Below the pieces are notes generated by a model that saw nothing but the letters and a program-made list of their open reading frames with translations, made no database searches and had not been told where the DNA came from. Positions 16,899 through 25,071 of a stretch of DNA of 41,734 nt are shown piece after piece. The position numbers were made by a program, and so were the translations under genes. Origin of the DNA: Acetobacteraceae bacterium (GTDB taxonomy: Bacteria; Pseudomonadota; Alphaproteobacteria; Acetobacterales; Acetobacteraceae); the NCBI GenBank assembly GCA_020848935.1, contig JADLHF010000202.1, forward strand, positions 1-41,734, given 5' to 3'. Numbering within the stretch: the stretch's first letter is position 1; each line of letters opens with the position of its first letter.

Positions 16899-16924
16899 TA
16901 CGGAATTGCACGACGAAATGTTCC
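16899..16924 (-). promoter_or_regulatory. Candidate EcfG-type promoter for the M17 aminopeptidase
   Basis: On the minus strand GGAAC (16924-16920), a 17-bp spacer, then CGTA (16902-16899). The alphaproteobacterial general-stress consensus is GGAAC-N16/17-CGTT, so three of four -10 bases match. The site would give a leader of about 80 nt. Confidence 0.4.
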
Positions 16925-16978
16925 TAAATATTCGGTAATCCCCTTGTAGTTTCGAGCGTTTGCCAGAGGAGTCCGCAA

Positions 16979-17013
16979 CACGCCGACACAAACGCGCGCG
17001 CCGTGTCGGCGTG
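16979..17013. terminator. Perfect 11-bp stem-loop after htpG
   Basis: CACGCCGACAC (16979-16989) pairs fully with GTGTCGGCGTG (17003-17013) around a 13-nt GC-rich loop. It lies downstream of the htpG stop (minus strand) and just past the 23-bp repeats. No T-run follows, so it may act with Rho or as a protein-binding dyad. Confidence 0.5.
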
Positions 17014-17016
17014 ATC

Positions 17017-17125
17017 GTCAGGTCCGAGCCAGCATGACCGTCAAGTCCGCGCCAGCATGACCGTCAAGTCCGCGCCAGCATGACCGTCAGGTCCGCGCCA
17101 GCATGACCGTCAAGTCCGCGCCAGC
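17017..17125. repeat. 23-bp tandem repeat at the htpG 3' end
   Basis: Four full units (17017-17039, 17040-17062, 17063-17085, 17086-17108) and a 17-bp partial unit (17109-17125) with one or two base changes. The partial unit contains the last htpG codons and its stop TGA (17110-17112), so the array looks like successive duplication of the gene end. There are no spacers. Confidence 0.92.
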
Positions 17126-18963
17126 GCGGTCGCCAGCCGTGCCTCCACCGCGCGCGCGAAGCCGGCGGGGTCGCGCGGGGCGTCGCCGTCCTGGATGCGG
17201 GCGAGGTCCAGCAGCAGCCCGGCGCTGGCGGCGATGTCGGCACCCTGCGCCACCTCGCCGGCCAGGGCGGCGACCAGGGCGTGGCGCGGATTGATCTCCA
17301 GCGTCGGCGCCATCGCCATGCCGGCCCGCCCGGCCCGGCGCAGCAGGCGCTGCATCTGCAGGTCCGCGCCGCCGCCGGCGGCCAGCACCACCGCGCTGTC
17401 CACCAGCCGCTCGGTGGTGCGCACCGCGCTGACCGCATCGCCGAGCGCGGCTTTCAGGGCCTCGATCAGCGCCTCGGTCGGCACCGCCTCGCCCGCCGGC
17501 GCCTCCAGCGGCGCCACCTTGGCCAGGTCGTCCGCGCCCTGGGTGACGCTGCGCAGCTTCTTGCCCTCGAAACTGTCCAGCCGCTCGGGCCAGAAGGCGT
17601 CGATCGGGTCGGCCATCAGCAGCACCTCGACCCCGCGCGCGCGGAAACCTTCGAGCTGCGGCGAGCCGCGCAGGGCGGCGATGCTGTCGCCGGCGAGGTA
17701 GTAGATCGCCGCCTGTTCCGGCTTCATCCGCGCCACGTACTCGGCCAGCGACACCAGCCCGTCCTGCGCCGAGGAGTCGAAGCGCAGCAGCGGCGCGATC
17801 TCGGCGCGGTGCTCGCTGTCTTCCCACACGCCCTCCTTGATGACGGCGCCGTAATTCTCCCAGAGCTTTGCGTAGGCTTGCGCGTCCTTCGCCTGGGTCT
17901 TCAGCTCGGTGATCACCCGGTTGGTGACCGCGCGGCGGATGCGGGCGAGCACCGGGGTGGATTGCAGCATCTCGCGCGAGACGTTCAGCGGCAGGTCCTC
18001 GGTATCCACCACGCCCTGGACGAAGCGCAGCCAGGGCGGCAGCAGTTCGGCGCGGTCGGTGATGAACATTCGTTTCACATGCAGGCGCAGGCGCGAGACG
18101 CGCTCCTGCTCGCCGGCCGGCTCGAACGGCTTCATGCCGGGGATGAACAGCAGGGCGTGGAATTCCACCGTGCCCTCGGCGCGCCAGTGGATGGTGGCGG
18201 CCGGGGTGTCGAAGAACAGGCCGAGATGGCGGTAGAAGTCGTTGTAGTCGTCCTCGGACACCTCCGCGCGGCTCTTGCGCCACAGCGCGGTGCCCTCGTT
18301 GGCGGCCACGTCGCGGCCGTCGCGGGCGATGGTGACCGGGATGGTGACGTGGTCGGCCCATTTGCGCACCACCGCCTCCAGCCGCGCGGGGTCGAGGTAT
18401 TCGTCGGCATCCTCCTTCATGTGCAGCGTGATGGTGGTGCCGGGGTGCTCGCGCTCCGCCGCCGCGATGCTGAAGGCGCCGCGGCCGTCGCTGGCCCAGG
18501 TCCAGGCGGCGTCGGTGCCGGCCTTGCGCGAGGTCACCTCGACCTGGTCGGCCACCATGAAGGCGGAATAGAAGCCGACGCCGAACTGGCCGATCAGGTT
18601 CACCCGCTGGTCGGGTGCGGCCGCGGCCAGCTTCTCGCCGAAGGCGCGGGTGCCGGAGCGGGCGATGGTGCCGAGATGGGAGATCATCTCCTCGCGGTCC
18701 ATGCCGATGCCGTCATCGGCGATGGTCAGCGTGCGGGCCGGCGTGTCGGGCACGATGCGCACCGACGCCGCCTCGGGCGGGGTCAGGGCCGGGTTGGTCA
18801 GGCTCTCGAAGCGCCGGCGGTCGGTGGCATCGGCGGCGTTGGCCACCAGTTCGCGCAGGAAGATCTCCCGCTCCGAATAGAGCGAGTGCACCACGAGGTC
18901 GAGCAGGCGCCCCACCTCGGCGCCGAAATCATGGCGTTCCACCGTCGCGTCCCGCGTCGTCAT
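17110..18963 (-). CDS. htpG: Chaperone HtpG (Hsp90)
   Basis: 617 aa ATP-dependent cytosolic chaperone. The GHKL ATPase domain shows [18 protein letters not shown] (Glu and Asn for ATP/Mg), [19 protein letters not shown] and [15 protein letters not shown]. The middle domain has [11 protein letters not shown] with the ATP-sensing arginine and GVVDTEDLP before it. The C-terminal dimer domain ends in ATALART. One difference from most relatives is NAADA in place of NASDA. ATG 18963 follows TGAGGAGCAAACGG, a good ribosome site. It is divergent from the SUV3-like helicase. A heat-shock-like promoter candidate is at 19007-19033. Its stop codon lies inside a 23-bp tandem repeat. Confidence 0.97.
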   Translation of the reverse strand: MTTRDATVERHDFGAEVGRLLDLVVHSLYSEREIFLRELVANAADATDRRRFESLTNPALTPPEAASVRIVPDTPARTLTIADDGIGMDREEMISHLGTIARSGTRAFGEKLAAAAPDQRVNLIGQFGVGFYSAFMVADQVEVTSRKAGTDAAWTWASDGRGAFSIAAAEREHPGTTITLHMKEDADEYLDPARLEAVVRKWADHVTIPVTIARDGRDVAANEGTALWRKSRAEVSEDDYNDFYRHLGLFFDTPAATIHWRAEGTVEFHALLFIPGMKPFEPAGEQERVSRLRLHVKRMFITDRAELLPPWLRFVQGVVDTEDLPLNVSREMLQSTPVLARIRRAVTNRVITELKTQAKDAQAYAKLWENYGAVIKEGVWEDSEHRAEIAPLLRFDSSAQDGLVSLAEYVARMKPEQAAIYYLAGDSIAALRGSPQLEGFRARGVEVLLMADPIDAFWPERLDSFEGKKLRSVTQGADDLAKVAPLEAPAGEAVPTEALIEALKAALGDAVSAVRTTERLVDSAVVLAAGGGADLQMQRLLRRAGRAGMAMAPTLEINPRHALVAALAGEVAQGADIAASAGLLLDLARIQDGDAPRDPAGFARAVEARLATALART

Positions 18964-19006
18964 CCGTTTGCTCCTCACGCCAGCCTGAAGTCCGATTCGT
19001 ATGCAG

Positions 19007-19033
19007 ATATGTAGGTCGCGCAAGGGGTTTCAA
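19007..19033 (-). promoter_or_regulatory. Candidate RpoH (heat-shock) promoter for htpG
   Basis: On the minus strand TTGAAA (19033-19028), a 12-bp spacer, then CCTACATAT (19015-19007), compared with the sigma-32 consensus CTTGAAA-N11-16-CCCCATNT. The predicted start is about 37 nt before the htpG ATG. Confidence 0.45.
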
Positions 19034-19098
19034 CGAGTTCATCGCGATGGCGGCATGGCTGGCTTGCATTTCGCAGCGCAGCATATGACGATTGCGGC

Positions 19099-21639
19099 AT
19101 GTCGGGATTCGCTCCCCGGGTGAAGGCGGTGCTTGGCCCCACCAACACGGGAAAGACGCACCTCGCGATCGAACGGATGCTGGCGCACGCCTCCGGCATC
19201 ATCGGTTTCCCGCTGCGCCTGCTCGCCCGCGAGAACTACGACCGGATGGTGGCCCGCAAGGGGGCGCGGTATGTCGCCTTGATCACCGGCGAGGAGAAGA
19301 TCGTGCCGGCGGAGGCGCGCTGGTTCTCCTGCACGGTGGAGGCGATGCCGCTCGACCGGCAGGCGGAGTTCCTCGCCGTGGACGAGATCCAGCTTTGCGC
19401 CGACCCCGACCGCGGCCATGTCTTCACCGACCGGATGCTGCATGCGCGCGGCATGGTGGAGACGATGTTCCTCGGCGCGGAGACGATCCGCCCGCTGTTG
19501 CAGCGGCTGGTGCCGGGGATTTCGGTGGAGACGCGGCCGCGGCTGTCGCAGCTGGTGCATACCGGGCCGGCGAAGCTGGTGAAGCTGCCGCCGCGCAGCG
19601 CGGTGGTCGCGTTCAGCGCGGCCGAGGTCTATGCCATCGCCGAGGCGATCCGCCGGCGGCGGGGGGGCTGCGCGGTGGTGATGGGGCGGCTCAGCCCGCG
19701 CACGCGCAACGCGCAGGTGGCGCTGTACCAGGACAAGGAGGTGGATTTCCTGGTCGCGACCGACGCGATCGGCATGGGGCTGAACATGGATGTGAACCAT
19801 GTCGCCTTCGCCCGGCTGTCCAAGTTCGACGGGCACCGGCCGCGCCCGCTGATGGCCGCCGAGATCGCCCAGATCGCCGGGCGCGCCGGGCGCGGCATGC
19901 GCGATGGCACGTTCGGCACCACCGGCGCGTGCCCGCCGCTGGACGACGAGCAGGTGCGCGCGGTGGAGAACCACAGCTTCGCGCCGCTGGAGCAGCTGTG
20001 CTGGCGCAACAGCGCGCTGGATTTCACCCATATCGATGCCCTGCTGGCCGGCTTGCAGGCGCCGCCGCCGGTGCCGTTGCTGGCGCGCGGCAACCAGGCC
20101 TCCGACCTGGAGACGCTGGCCACCCTGGCGCGCGATCCCGACATTCGCGGCCTCGCGCGCGGCCGGTCGCGGCTGCGGCTGCTGTGGGAGGCGTGCCAGG
20201 TGCCGGATTTCCGCAAGATCGCCGATGACAGCCATGCCCGGCTATGCGCGCGCATCTTCGCCCATGTGGTGCGCGACGGCGCCATCCCGACCGACTGGAT
20301 CGCCGGGCAGATCGCCGCGCTGACCCGTTCCGATGGCGATATCGACACGCTGATGCAGCGTCTGTCGGGCGTGCGGGTGTGGTCCTATATCGCCGCGCGC
20401 GCCGACTGGCTGCGCGATGCCGCCCACTGGCAGGCCCGCGCGCGGGAGGCCGAGGACCTGCTGTCGGACGCGCTGCACGAGAAGCTGATCGCCCGCTTCG
20501 TCGATCGCCGCGCCGCGATGCTGCTGCGCCGCCTGGAACCCGGCGCCAGCGAGGCGCTGCTGTCCGCGGTGACCAGGCGGGGCGAGGTGATCGTGGAGGG
20601 CCATCCGGTGGGCCACATCGAGGGCTTCACCTTCCTGCCGGACCCGATGACCGAGGGCGATGCGCGCAAGCTGGTGCTGCGCGCCGCACGCCGTGCGCTG
20701 GCCGACGAAATCCCGCGCCGGGTGGCCCGGCTGGAGGCGGCGGGCGACGAGGCCTTCGCGCTGGTGCTGGCACCCCAGCCTTCCGCCGCCCAGCCTTCCG
20801 CCGCCCAGCCGGCGATCACTTGGGACGGGCATGGCGTGGCGGTGCTGCGGCCCGGCGCCGGGCGGCGGCGGCCGATGGTGGAGGTGCGCGACAGCCCGCT
20901 GCTGGACGGCGCGCAGCGCGAGCGGCTGCGCGTCCGGCTGCAACGCTTTCTCGACACCTTCCTGCGCGCCGCCCTGCCCGCGCTGTTCGCCGCCGCCGAG
21001 GCGCCGCACATCGCGCCGTCGCTGCGTGGCGCGCTGCACCGCGTGGCCGAGGGGCTGGGCGTGGCGCCGGCGCTGGAGGCGGATCACGACCTGTCGCCGC
21101 AGCAGCGCCAGGTGCTGAAGGGGCTGGGGGTGCGGGTGGGGCGCCAGGCGCTGTTCATGACGGCGATGCTGAAGCCCGCCGCCGCCCGGCTGCGCGCGGC
21201 GCTGTGGGCGCTGGCGGAGGGGCGGCCGGCGCCGGACCTGCCGCCGCCGGGCCTGGTTTCGATCGCGCCGCCGCCGGACTGGCCGGAGGGATTTGCCGCC
21301 GCCATGGGCTGGGTGGCGGCGGGGCCGGCGCTGCTGCGCCTGGACATTGCCGAGCGGGTGGGCGCCGAGCTGGCCTGGGCGGCGCGCGCGCGGCCTGCCC
21401 CGTTGCCGCCGGAGCTGTGCCAGCGCCTGTCGCTGCGTGCCGAGTTGCTGCCCGCGGTGCTGCGCGGCCTCGGCTTTCGCGTCCAGCCCGCCGCCGCCCT
21501 GGCGAAAGGCCAGTATGGCCCGCCGGCGCCGGCCATGATTGCGCCGCTGCGCCGCCGCCGGGCCGAGCCGCCGGCCGGCGCGCCCGCCGCCCATGGCCCC
21601 TTCGCGATGCTGGCGCGGCTGCGTCCCGGCGGGGCATGA
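19099..21639 (+). CDS. SUV3-like superfamily 2 helicase
   Basis: 846 aa. Motif I GPTNTGKT at residues 13-20, motif II DEIQ at 95-98, motif V region VATDAIGMGLNMDV, and motif VI QIAGRAGRG at 258-266 are all intact. This is the pattern of the mitochondrial RNA helicase SUV3 and its alphaproteobacterial homologues. The role is probably ATP-driven RNA unwinding in RNA turnover or ribosome work. A long C-terminal region (about residues 480-846) rich in Ala/Pro/Arg has no motif I recognise. A 15-bp tandem repeat (20776-20810) adds QPSAA twice. An S4-domain RNA-binding gene follows 30 bp later; this helicase-S4-fdxA-carD order is common in alphaproteobacteria. Confidence 0.9.
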   Translation: MSGFAPRVKAVLGPTNTGKTHLAIERMLAHASGIIGFPLRLLARENYDRMVARKGARYVALITGEEKIVPAEARWFSCTVEAMPLDRQAEFLAVDEIQLCADPDRGHVFTDRMLHARGMVETMFLGAETIRPLLQRLVPGISVETRPRLSQLVHTGPAKLVKLPPRSAVVAFSAAEVYAIAEAIRRRRGGCAVVMGRLSPRTRNAQVALYQDKEVDFLVATDAIGMGLNMDVNHVAFARLSKFDGHRPRPLMAAEIAQIAGRAGRGMRDGTFGTTGACPPLDDEQVRAVENHSFAPLEQLCWRNSALDFTHIDALLAGLQAPPPVPLLARGNQASDLETLATLARDPDIRGLARGRSRLRLLWEACQVPDFRKIADDSHARLCARIFAHVVRDGAIPTDWIAGQIAALTRSDGDIDTLMQRLSGVRVWSYIAARADWLRDAAHWQARAREAEDLLSDALHEKLIARFVDRRAAMLLRRLEPGASEALLSAVTRRGEVIVEGHPVGHIEGFTFLPDPMTEGDARKLVLRAARRALADEIPRRVARLEAAGDEAFALVLAPQPSAAQPSAAQPAITWDGHGVAVLRPGAGRRRPMVEVRDSPLLDGAQRERLRVRLQRFLDTFLRAALPALFAAAEAPHIAPSLRGALHRVAEGLGVAPALEADHDLSPQQRQVLKGLGVRVGRQALFMTAMLKPAAARLRAALWALAEGRPAPDLPPPGLVSIAPPPDWPEGFAAAMGWVAAGPALLRLDIAERVGAELAWAARARPAPLPPELCQRLSLRAELLPAVLRGLGFRVQPAAALAKGQYGPPAPAMIAPLRRRRAEPPAGAPAAHGPFAMLARLRPGGA
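20776..20810 (+). repeat. 15-bp in-frame tandem repeat in the helicase gene
   Basis: CAGCCTTCCGCCGCC occurs at 20776-20790 and 20791-20805, plus five bases of a third unit. It encodes QPSAA twice in a low-complexity linker. Confidence 0.85.
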
Positions 21640-21669
21640 CCGGCGGCGGGACATGAGCGGCGGCGGAAC

Positions 21670-22026
21670 GTGAGCGGCGGTCCGGCCGGCGAGCGCGAGG
21701 ATATCGGCTGGCAACGGCTGGACAAATGGCTGTGGTGCGCCCGCTTCATGCGCCATCGCGCCGACTGCGCCGCCCTGGTGAGCCGCGGCGGGCTGCGCAT
21801 CAACCGCCAGCCCACCGACAAGCCGCATGCCCGGCTGCGGGTCGGCGACATCGTCACCCTGGCGCTGCGCGGCGCGGTTCGGGTGATCGAGATCCGCGCC
21901 CTGGCCTCCCGCCGCGGCCCGGCCGGCGAGGCGGCAACGCTGTACCGCGAGATCCCGCCGGCGGACGCCATGCCTTGCCCGGACGGGGAAACGGCGTCAT
22001 ATCCCCCTGATCGCCCGCCATCCTGA
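21670..22026 (+). CDS. S4-domain RNA-binding protein (Hsp15-like)
   Basis: 118 aa. The S4 domain runs RLDKWLWCARFMRHRADCAA, LVSRGGLRINRQPTDKPH and LRVGDIVTLALRG (residues about 17-70), as in the heat-shock ribosome-binding protein HslR/Hsp15. It probably binds structured RNA or stalled 50S subunits. The start is GTG 21670; no in-frame ATG lies before the domain. It follows the helicase by 30 bp in a GGCGGCGG-rich gap and is likely co-transcribed. The last 25 residues are unstructured and proline-rich. Confidence 0.88.
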   Translation: MSGGPAGEREDIGWQRLDKWLWCARFMRHRADCAALVSRGGLRINRQPTDKPHARLRVGDIVTLALRGAVRVIEIRALASRRGPAGEAATLYREIPPADAMPCPDGETASYPPDRPPS

Positions 22027-22083
22027 TCTCCTGTCGTCACCCCGCCTGCCCATAGCAACCGTTGACCTGCCCGGGAGCCGCCG

Positions 22084-22410
22084 ATGACCTATGTGGTCAC
22101 CGAAACCTGCATCAAGTGCAAATACATGGACTGCGTGGAGGTCTGTCCGGTGGACTGCTTCTACGTCGGTGAGAACATGCTGGTGATCCACCCCGACGAG
22201 TGCATCGATTGCGGCGTCTGCGAGCCGGAATGCCCCGTCGAGGCCATCGTGCCGGACAGCGACGACAAGGCCGCCGCCTGGCTGGAGCAGAACCGCACCT
22301 ATGCCGCGCTGTGGCCGAACATCACCCGCAAGGGCGAGCCGCCGGCCGATGCCGATGACTGGAAAGACACGCCCGGCAAGGCCGCGCTGTTCTCGCCGGA
22401 GCCCGGCTAG
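22084..22410 (+). CDS. fdxA: Seven-iron ferredoxin FdxA
   Basis: 108 aa. The cysteine pattern is C9-x2-C12-x4-C17-x3-C21-P and C40-x2-C43-x2-C46-x3-C50-P, typical of 3Fe-4S/4Fe-4S ferredoxins in which C12 is spare. The C-terminal extension with [19 protein letters not shown] is characteristic of FdxA. It is a soluble electron carrier; its redox partner is unknown. A GGGAG ribosome site lies before ATG 22084. It sits between the S4 gene and carD. Confidence 0.95.
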   Translation: MTYVVTETCIKCKYMDCVEVCPVDCFYVGENMLVIHPDECIDCGVCEPECPVEAIVPDSDDKAAAWLEQNRTYAALWPNITRKGEPPADADDWKDTPGKAALFSPEPG

Positions 22411-22441
22411 GCCCCACCTTCCCCGCCCGCGCCATCCCGCC

Positions 22442-22480
22442 ATGACGTGGCCCCATGACGTGGCCCCATGACGTGGCGCC
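22442..22480. repeat. Three 13-bp tandem units between fdxA and carD
   Basis: ATGACGTGGCCCC is repeated at 22442-22454 and 22455-22467, and at 22468-22480 with one change. It lies in the 274-bp gap before the chosen carD start. No function is evident; TGACGT resembles many unrelated motifs. Confidence 0.8.
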
Positions 22481-22684
22481 GATTTCGTGTTATGGTCCCC
22501 CCCAGGGCGAGGCTGCCGCAACGCGCGGATGCGCGATCCGTCGGCTTTCCTGCCTGCTCAGCAAGGGTACGGAACCATCGTGGCGGACCGGGGCCTGCCC
22601 CCGCGACGCCGCGTACCGGTGTTCCCCGACTTGCCCGGCAGGAGACGGCAGAGGCTGAAACAGGGTGAGGCGGCGAGGTTCGGC

Positions 22685-23800
22685 ATGAAGGCATCCGGCG
22701 CGCAGGACGGCTCGCAGGGCACGTCCAAGAGGACAGCCCCCAAGGGCACGGCCGCGAAACCATCGGCCAAACCCGCAGCCGCGAAACCTGCGGCGATCAA
22801 GCCCGCGGCCGCGGTGAAGGCCGCGTCCATCAAGGCGGTGCCGGCCCGATCGGCCGCCGCCAAGTCGCCGCCCGGCAAGGCATCATTGGTCAAGCCGGCG
22901 CCAGCCATGGCATCCGCCATGGCCAACCCGCGGCAGGCCGCTCCAAGGCAGGCTGGCGCGACCGCCACCAGCCTGCAGCCTCCGCCACCCAGGAAAGCCG
23001 CCGCTGCGGCGCCGTCCCAGGCGACAGGCTCCGCGCCTTCCCAGGCGACAGGCTCCGCGCCTTCCCAGGCGACACCCCCAGCGCCTTTCCAGGCGACACC
23101 CCCCGCGCCTTTCCAGGCGACACCCCCCGCGCCTTTCCAGGCGACACCCAAGTCGCCCCCCAAATCACAGATCGAGACCAAACCTATCGTGACAATTCCT
23201 GCCAACGACCTCCAAGCACCCCGCCCCCCGGCGCCCGCCGAACCCGCGCCGCGCCCGGTGGCGGCGCCGATGAACGGCCGCCCGGCACCGATCTCGCGCG
23301 CCTCCAACAAGGATGAATCGTTCTCCGAGGGCGACTACGTCGTCTATCCCACCCATGGCGTGGGCAAGGTGGAGAAGATCGCCAAGGAGCATATCGCCGG
23401 CCACGACCTCGAACTGATCCACATCACCTTCGAGGAAAACCGCATGACCCTGCGGGTACCGGTCTCCAAGGCCCGCTCCGCCGGGCTGCGCCGGCTGTCC
23501 ACCCGCAAGATGTTCGACGAGGCGCTGGCCGTGCTGAAGGGCCGCGCGCGGATCAAGCGCACCATGTGGTCGCGCCGCGCCCAGGAATACGAAGCCAAGA
23601 TCAACTCCGGCGACCCCGCCTCGATCGCCGAAGTGGTGCGCGACCTGCACCGCAACGCCGGCCAGCCCGACCAGAGCTTCTCCGAACGCCAGATCTACGA
23701 GGCCGCCATGGACCGCCTGGCCGCCGAACTCGCGGCACTGGACCAGACCGACAAGAACGCCGCGCTGGTCAAGCTGGGCCTCTTCCTCAAGTCGCTCTGA
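22685..23800 (+). CDS. carD: CarD-family transcription regulator with long Lys/Ala/Pro-rich N-terminal tail
   Basis: 371 aa, about twice the length of ordinary alphaproteobacterial CarD/CdnL. Residues 1-205 or so are low-complexity: a KPAAAKPAAIKPAAA stretch like a histone H1 tail, then an 8-residue repeat (about 111-155, SQATGSAP/FQATPPAP). The CarD/RID domain begins near residue 210 with FSEGDYVVYPTHGVGKVE and is followed by the helical DNA-binding part to the end (MFDEALAVLKGRARIKRTMW, RDLHRNAG, LGLFLKSL). CarD binds the RNA polymerase beta subunit and stabilises open promoter complexes. ATG 22685 is chosen because the frame further upstream is not protein-like. The hairpin at 23953 terminates it. 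Confidence 0.9.
   Translation: MKASGAQDGSQGTSKRTAPKGTAAKPSAKPAAAKPAAIKPAAAVKAASIKAVPARSAAAKSPPGKASLVKPAPAMASAMANPRQAAPRQAGATATSLQPPPPRKAAAAAPSQATGSAPSQATGSAPSQATPPAPFQATPPAPFQATPPAPFQATPKSPPKSQIETKPIVTIPANDLQAPRPPAPAEPAPRPVAAPMNGRPAPISRASNKDESFSEGDYVVYPTHGVGKVEKIAKEHIAGHDLELIHITFEENRMTLRVPVSKARSAGLRRLSTRKMFDEALAVLKGRARIKRTMWSRRAQEYEAKINSGDPASIAEVVRDLHRNAGQPDQSFSERQIYEAAMDRLAAELAALDQTDKNAALVKLGLFLKSL
23015..23148 (+). repeat. 24-bp tandem repeat in carD
   Basis: Five full units (23015, 23039, 23063, 23087 and 23111, each 24 bp) and a partial sixth (from 23135). Units 1-2 are identical and encode SQATGSAP; units 4-5 are identical and encode FQATPPAP; unit 3 is a hybrid, SQATPPAP. This shows stepwise duplication and homogenisation. 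Confidence 0.95.
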
Positions 23801-23895
23801 TACCGGGCCGCGAAATGGCCGACTCTTCCGGCCGTTTCGCGGGCTGGTATCGCGCGCGGGGCTGGCCGGTGGCCGCGCGCAAAGCAAGGGCAAGG

Positions 23896-23935
23896 CGAGG
23901 GCTCTGCCCTCGAACCCGCCGGGGCTTCGCCCCGG
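23896..23935. repeat. GC-rich double-hairpin repeat, copy 1
   Basis: Two small perfect hairpins in tandem: CGAGGGC-TCT-GCCCTCG (23896-23912) and CCGGGGC-TTC-GCCCCGG (23919-23935). The first, with its preceding GCAAGG, recurs in reverse orientation near 34190-34225. Confidence 0.75.
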
Positions 23936-23950
23936 ACCCCGTGACAAAGG

Positions 23951-23984
23951 AAAGGCCCCGGGGGTTGCCCCCCGGGGCCTTTTT
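23951..23984. terminator. Bidirectional intrinsic terminator, carD / BI-1
   Basis: A perfect 12-bp stem, AGGCCCCGGGGG (23953-23964) with CCCCCGGGGCCT (23969-23980), has a TTGC loop, AAA before and TTTTT after. It lies between convergent carD and the Bax-inhibitor-1 gene and reads as a terminator on the plus strand, with a shorter T-run in the other direction. Confidence 0.85.
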
Positions 23985-24002
23985 CGTCCAGCCCGCTTGC
24001 GG

Positions 24003-24782
24003 TCAGTTGCTGCTCTGGCGCACGCCGATCAGCTGCAGCAGCAGCATGAACAGGTTGATGAAGTTCAGCATCAGCGTCAGGCTGTCGAACACGCTGCGCT
24101 TCGCCGCCTCGTCCGGGCCATAGGCATGGGCGAACTGAATGTAGTCCGCCTTGATGCGCTGGGTGTCATAGGCGGTCAGGCCGACAAAGACGAACACGCC
24201 GATCACCGAGATGGCGAAGGCCAGCGCCCCGCTGCCGACGAACATGTTGACCACGCCGGCAATGATGATGCCGATCAGGCCCATGATCAGGAACCCGCCG
24301 AACTTGGTCAGGTCGGCGCGCGTGGTGTAGCCGTACAGGCTCATCGCCGCGAAGGTGCCGGCGGTGACGAAGAATACCTGCGCCACGCTCTGGCCGGTAT
24401 AGATCTTGAAGATGTTGGCAATGCTGGCGCCCATCGCCACGCTGAACGCCCAGAACAGGCCTTGCACCGCGGTCTTGGACAGCTTGTTCACGCCGAAACT
24501 GAGCACCAGCACGAATGCCAGCGGCGCGAACATCGCCACATAGGCCAGCGCGCCCGGGACATGCATCAGGCCGCGCGGGGTCATCACCTGCGGATAGAAC
24601 AGTTCGTAGATCGCCGGCACGCTGACGACGCCGTAGGCCACGATGCCGGTCAGCACCAAGCCGGACGTCATCCAGTTGTAAACGCGCAGCATGTAGGCAC
24701 GAAGCCCGGCGTCGAGCACGGCGGCGGTATCCGCAGCGCGGCTGACGCCCGGGTAGGCGCGATATTCGGGGCCAATAGCCAT
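24003..24782 (-). CDS. Bax inhibitor-1/YccA-family membrane protein
   Basis: 259 aa with seven hydrophobic segments. It fits the BI-1/YccA/YbhL family: RAYMLRVYNWMTSGLVLTG at the first helix, VGLTAYDTQRIKADY with the conserved Asp before helix 6, and LMLNFINLFMLLLQLIG at the C-terminus. Family members are pH-sensitive membrane proteins, some being calcium leak channels, and E. coli YccA is linked to FtsH; the role here is not known. Start ATG 24782 follows AGGGAAGCAACGCAC. It is upstream of nothing on its strand; repeat element copy 3 lies between it and the ABC permease gene. Confidence 0.9.
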   Translation of the reverse strand: MAIGPEYRAYPGVSRAADTAAVLDAGLRAYMLRVYNWMTSGLVLTGIVAYGVVSVPAIYELFYPQVMTPRGLMHVPGALAYVAMFAPLAFVLVLSFGVNKLSKTAVQGLFWAFSVAMGASIANIFKIYTGQSVAQVFFVTAGTFAAMSLYGYTTRADLTKFGGFLIMGLIGIIIAGVVNMFVGSGALAFAISVIGVFVFVGLTAYDTQRIKADYIQFAHAYGPDEAAKRSVFDSLTLMLNFINLFMLLLQLIGVRQSSN

Positions 24783-24920
24783 GTGCGTTGCTTCCCTAGC
24801 TTGGGCAGGATGCCCGTCTGCCCCCCCATTTTGGGGCCTTGGCGCCGGCGTTCAAGCGAATTCGCGGTAATGTTTGCCGGGCGCGGCATGCCGCACCCCT
24901 GCGAAGGGCGATGAGCCAAC

Positions 24921-25054
24921 AGGAAGGGCGTTCTTTTTTGAAAAAAAGAACCAAAAAACTTCCATTCACTGGTGCGCAAAAACCCGGCAGTGATGATGAA
25001 TAATTCATGGAAAGTCTTTTTGCTTCTTTTTCTTCAGAAAAAGAAGACCTCCCT
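24921..25054. repeat. Composite palindromic element, copy 3 (B'...A')
   Basis: Hairpin B (24930-24951) comes first and hairpin A (25023-25046, TC loop) second. Read on the minus strand this is the same A-to-B order as copies 1 and 4. The middle contains CATTCACTG pairing in part with CAGTGA and TTCCAT with ATGGAA. It starts about 15 nt after the ABC permease stop (minus strand). Confidence 0.9.
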
Positions 25055-25071
25055 GATCTTCCTACCTCCCG

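Noticed and set aside
17017-17125. CRISPR-like array
   Set aside because: Units are contiguous 23-bp copies without spacers, and the last one is part of the htpG coding sequence.
22487-22684. Upstream extension of carD
   Set aside because: The additional 66 codons are Arg/Pro-rich, have no ribosome site at their first start and no family similarity; 22685 is more likely.
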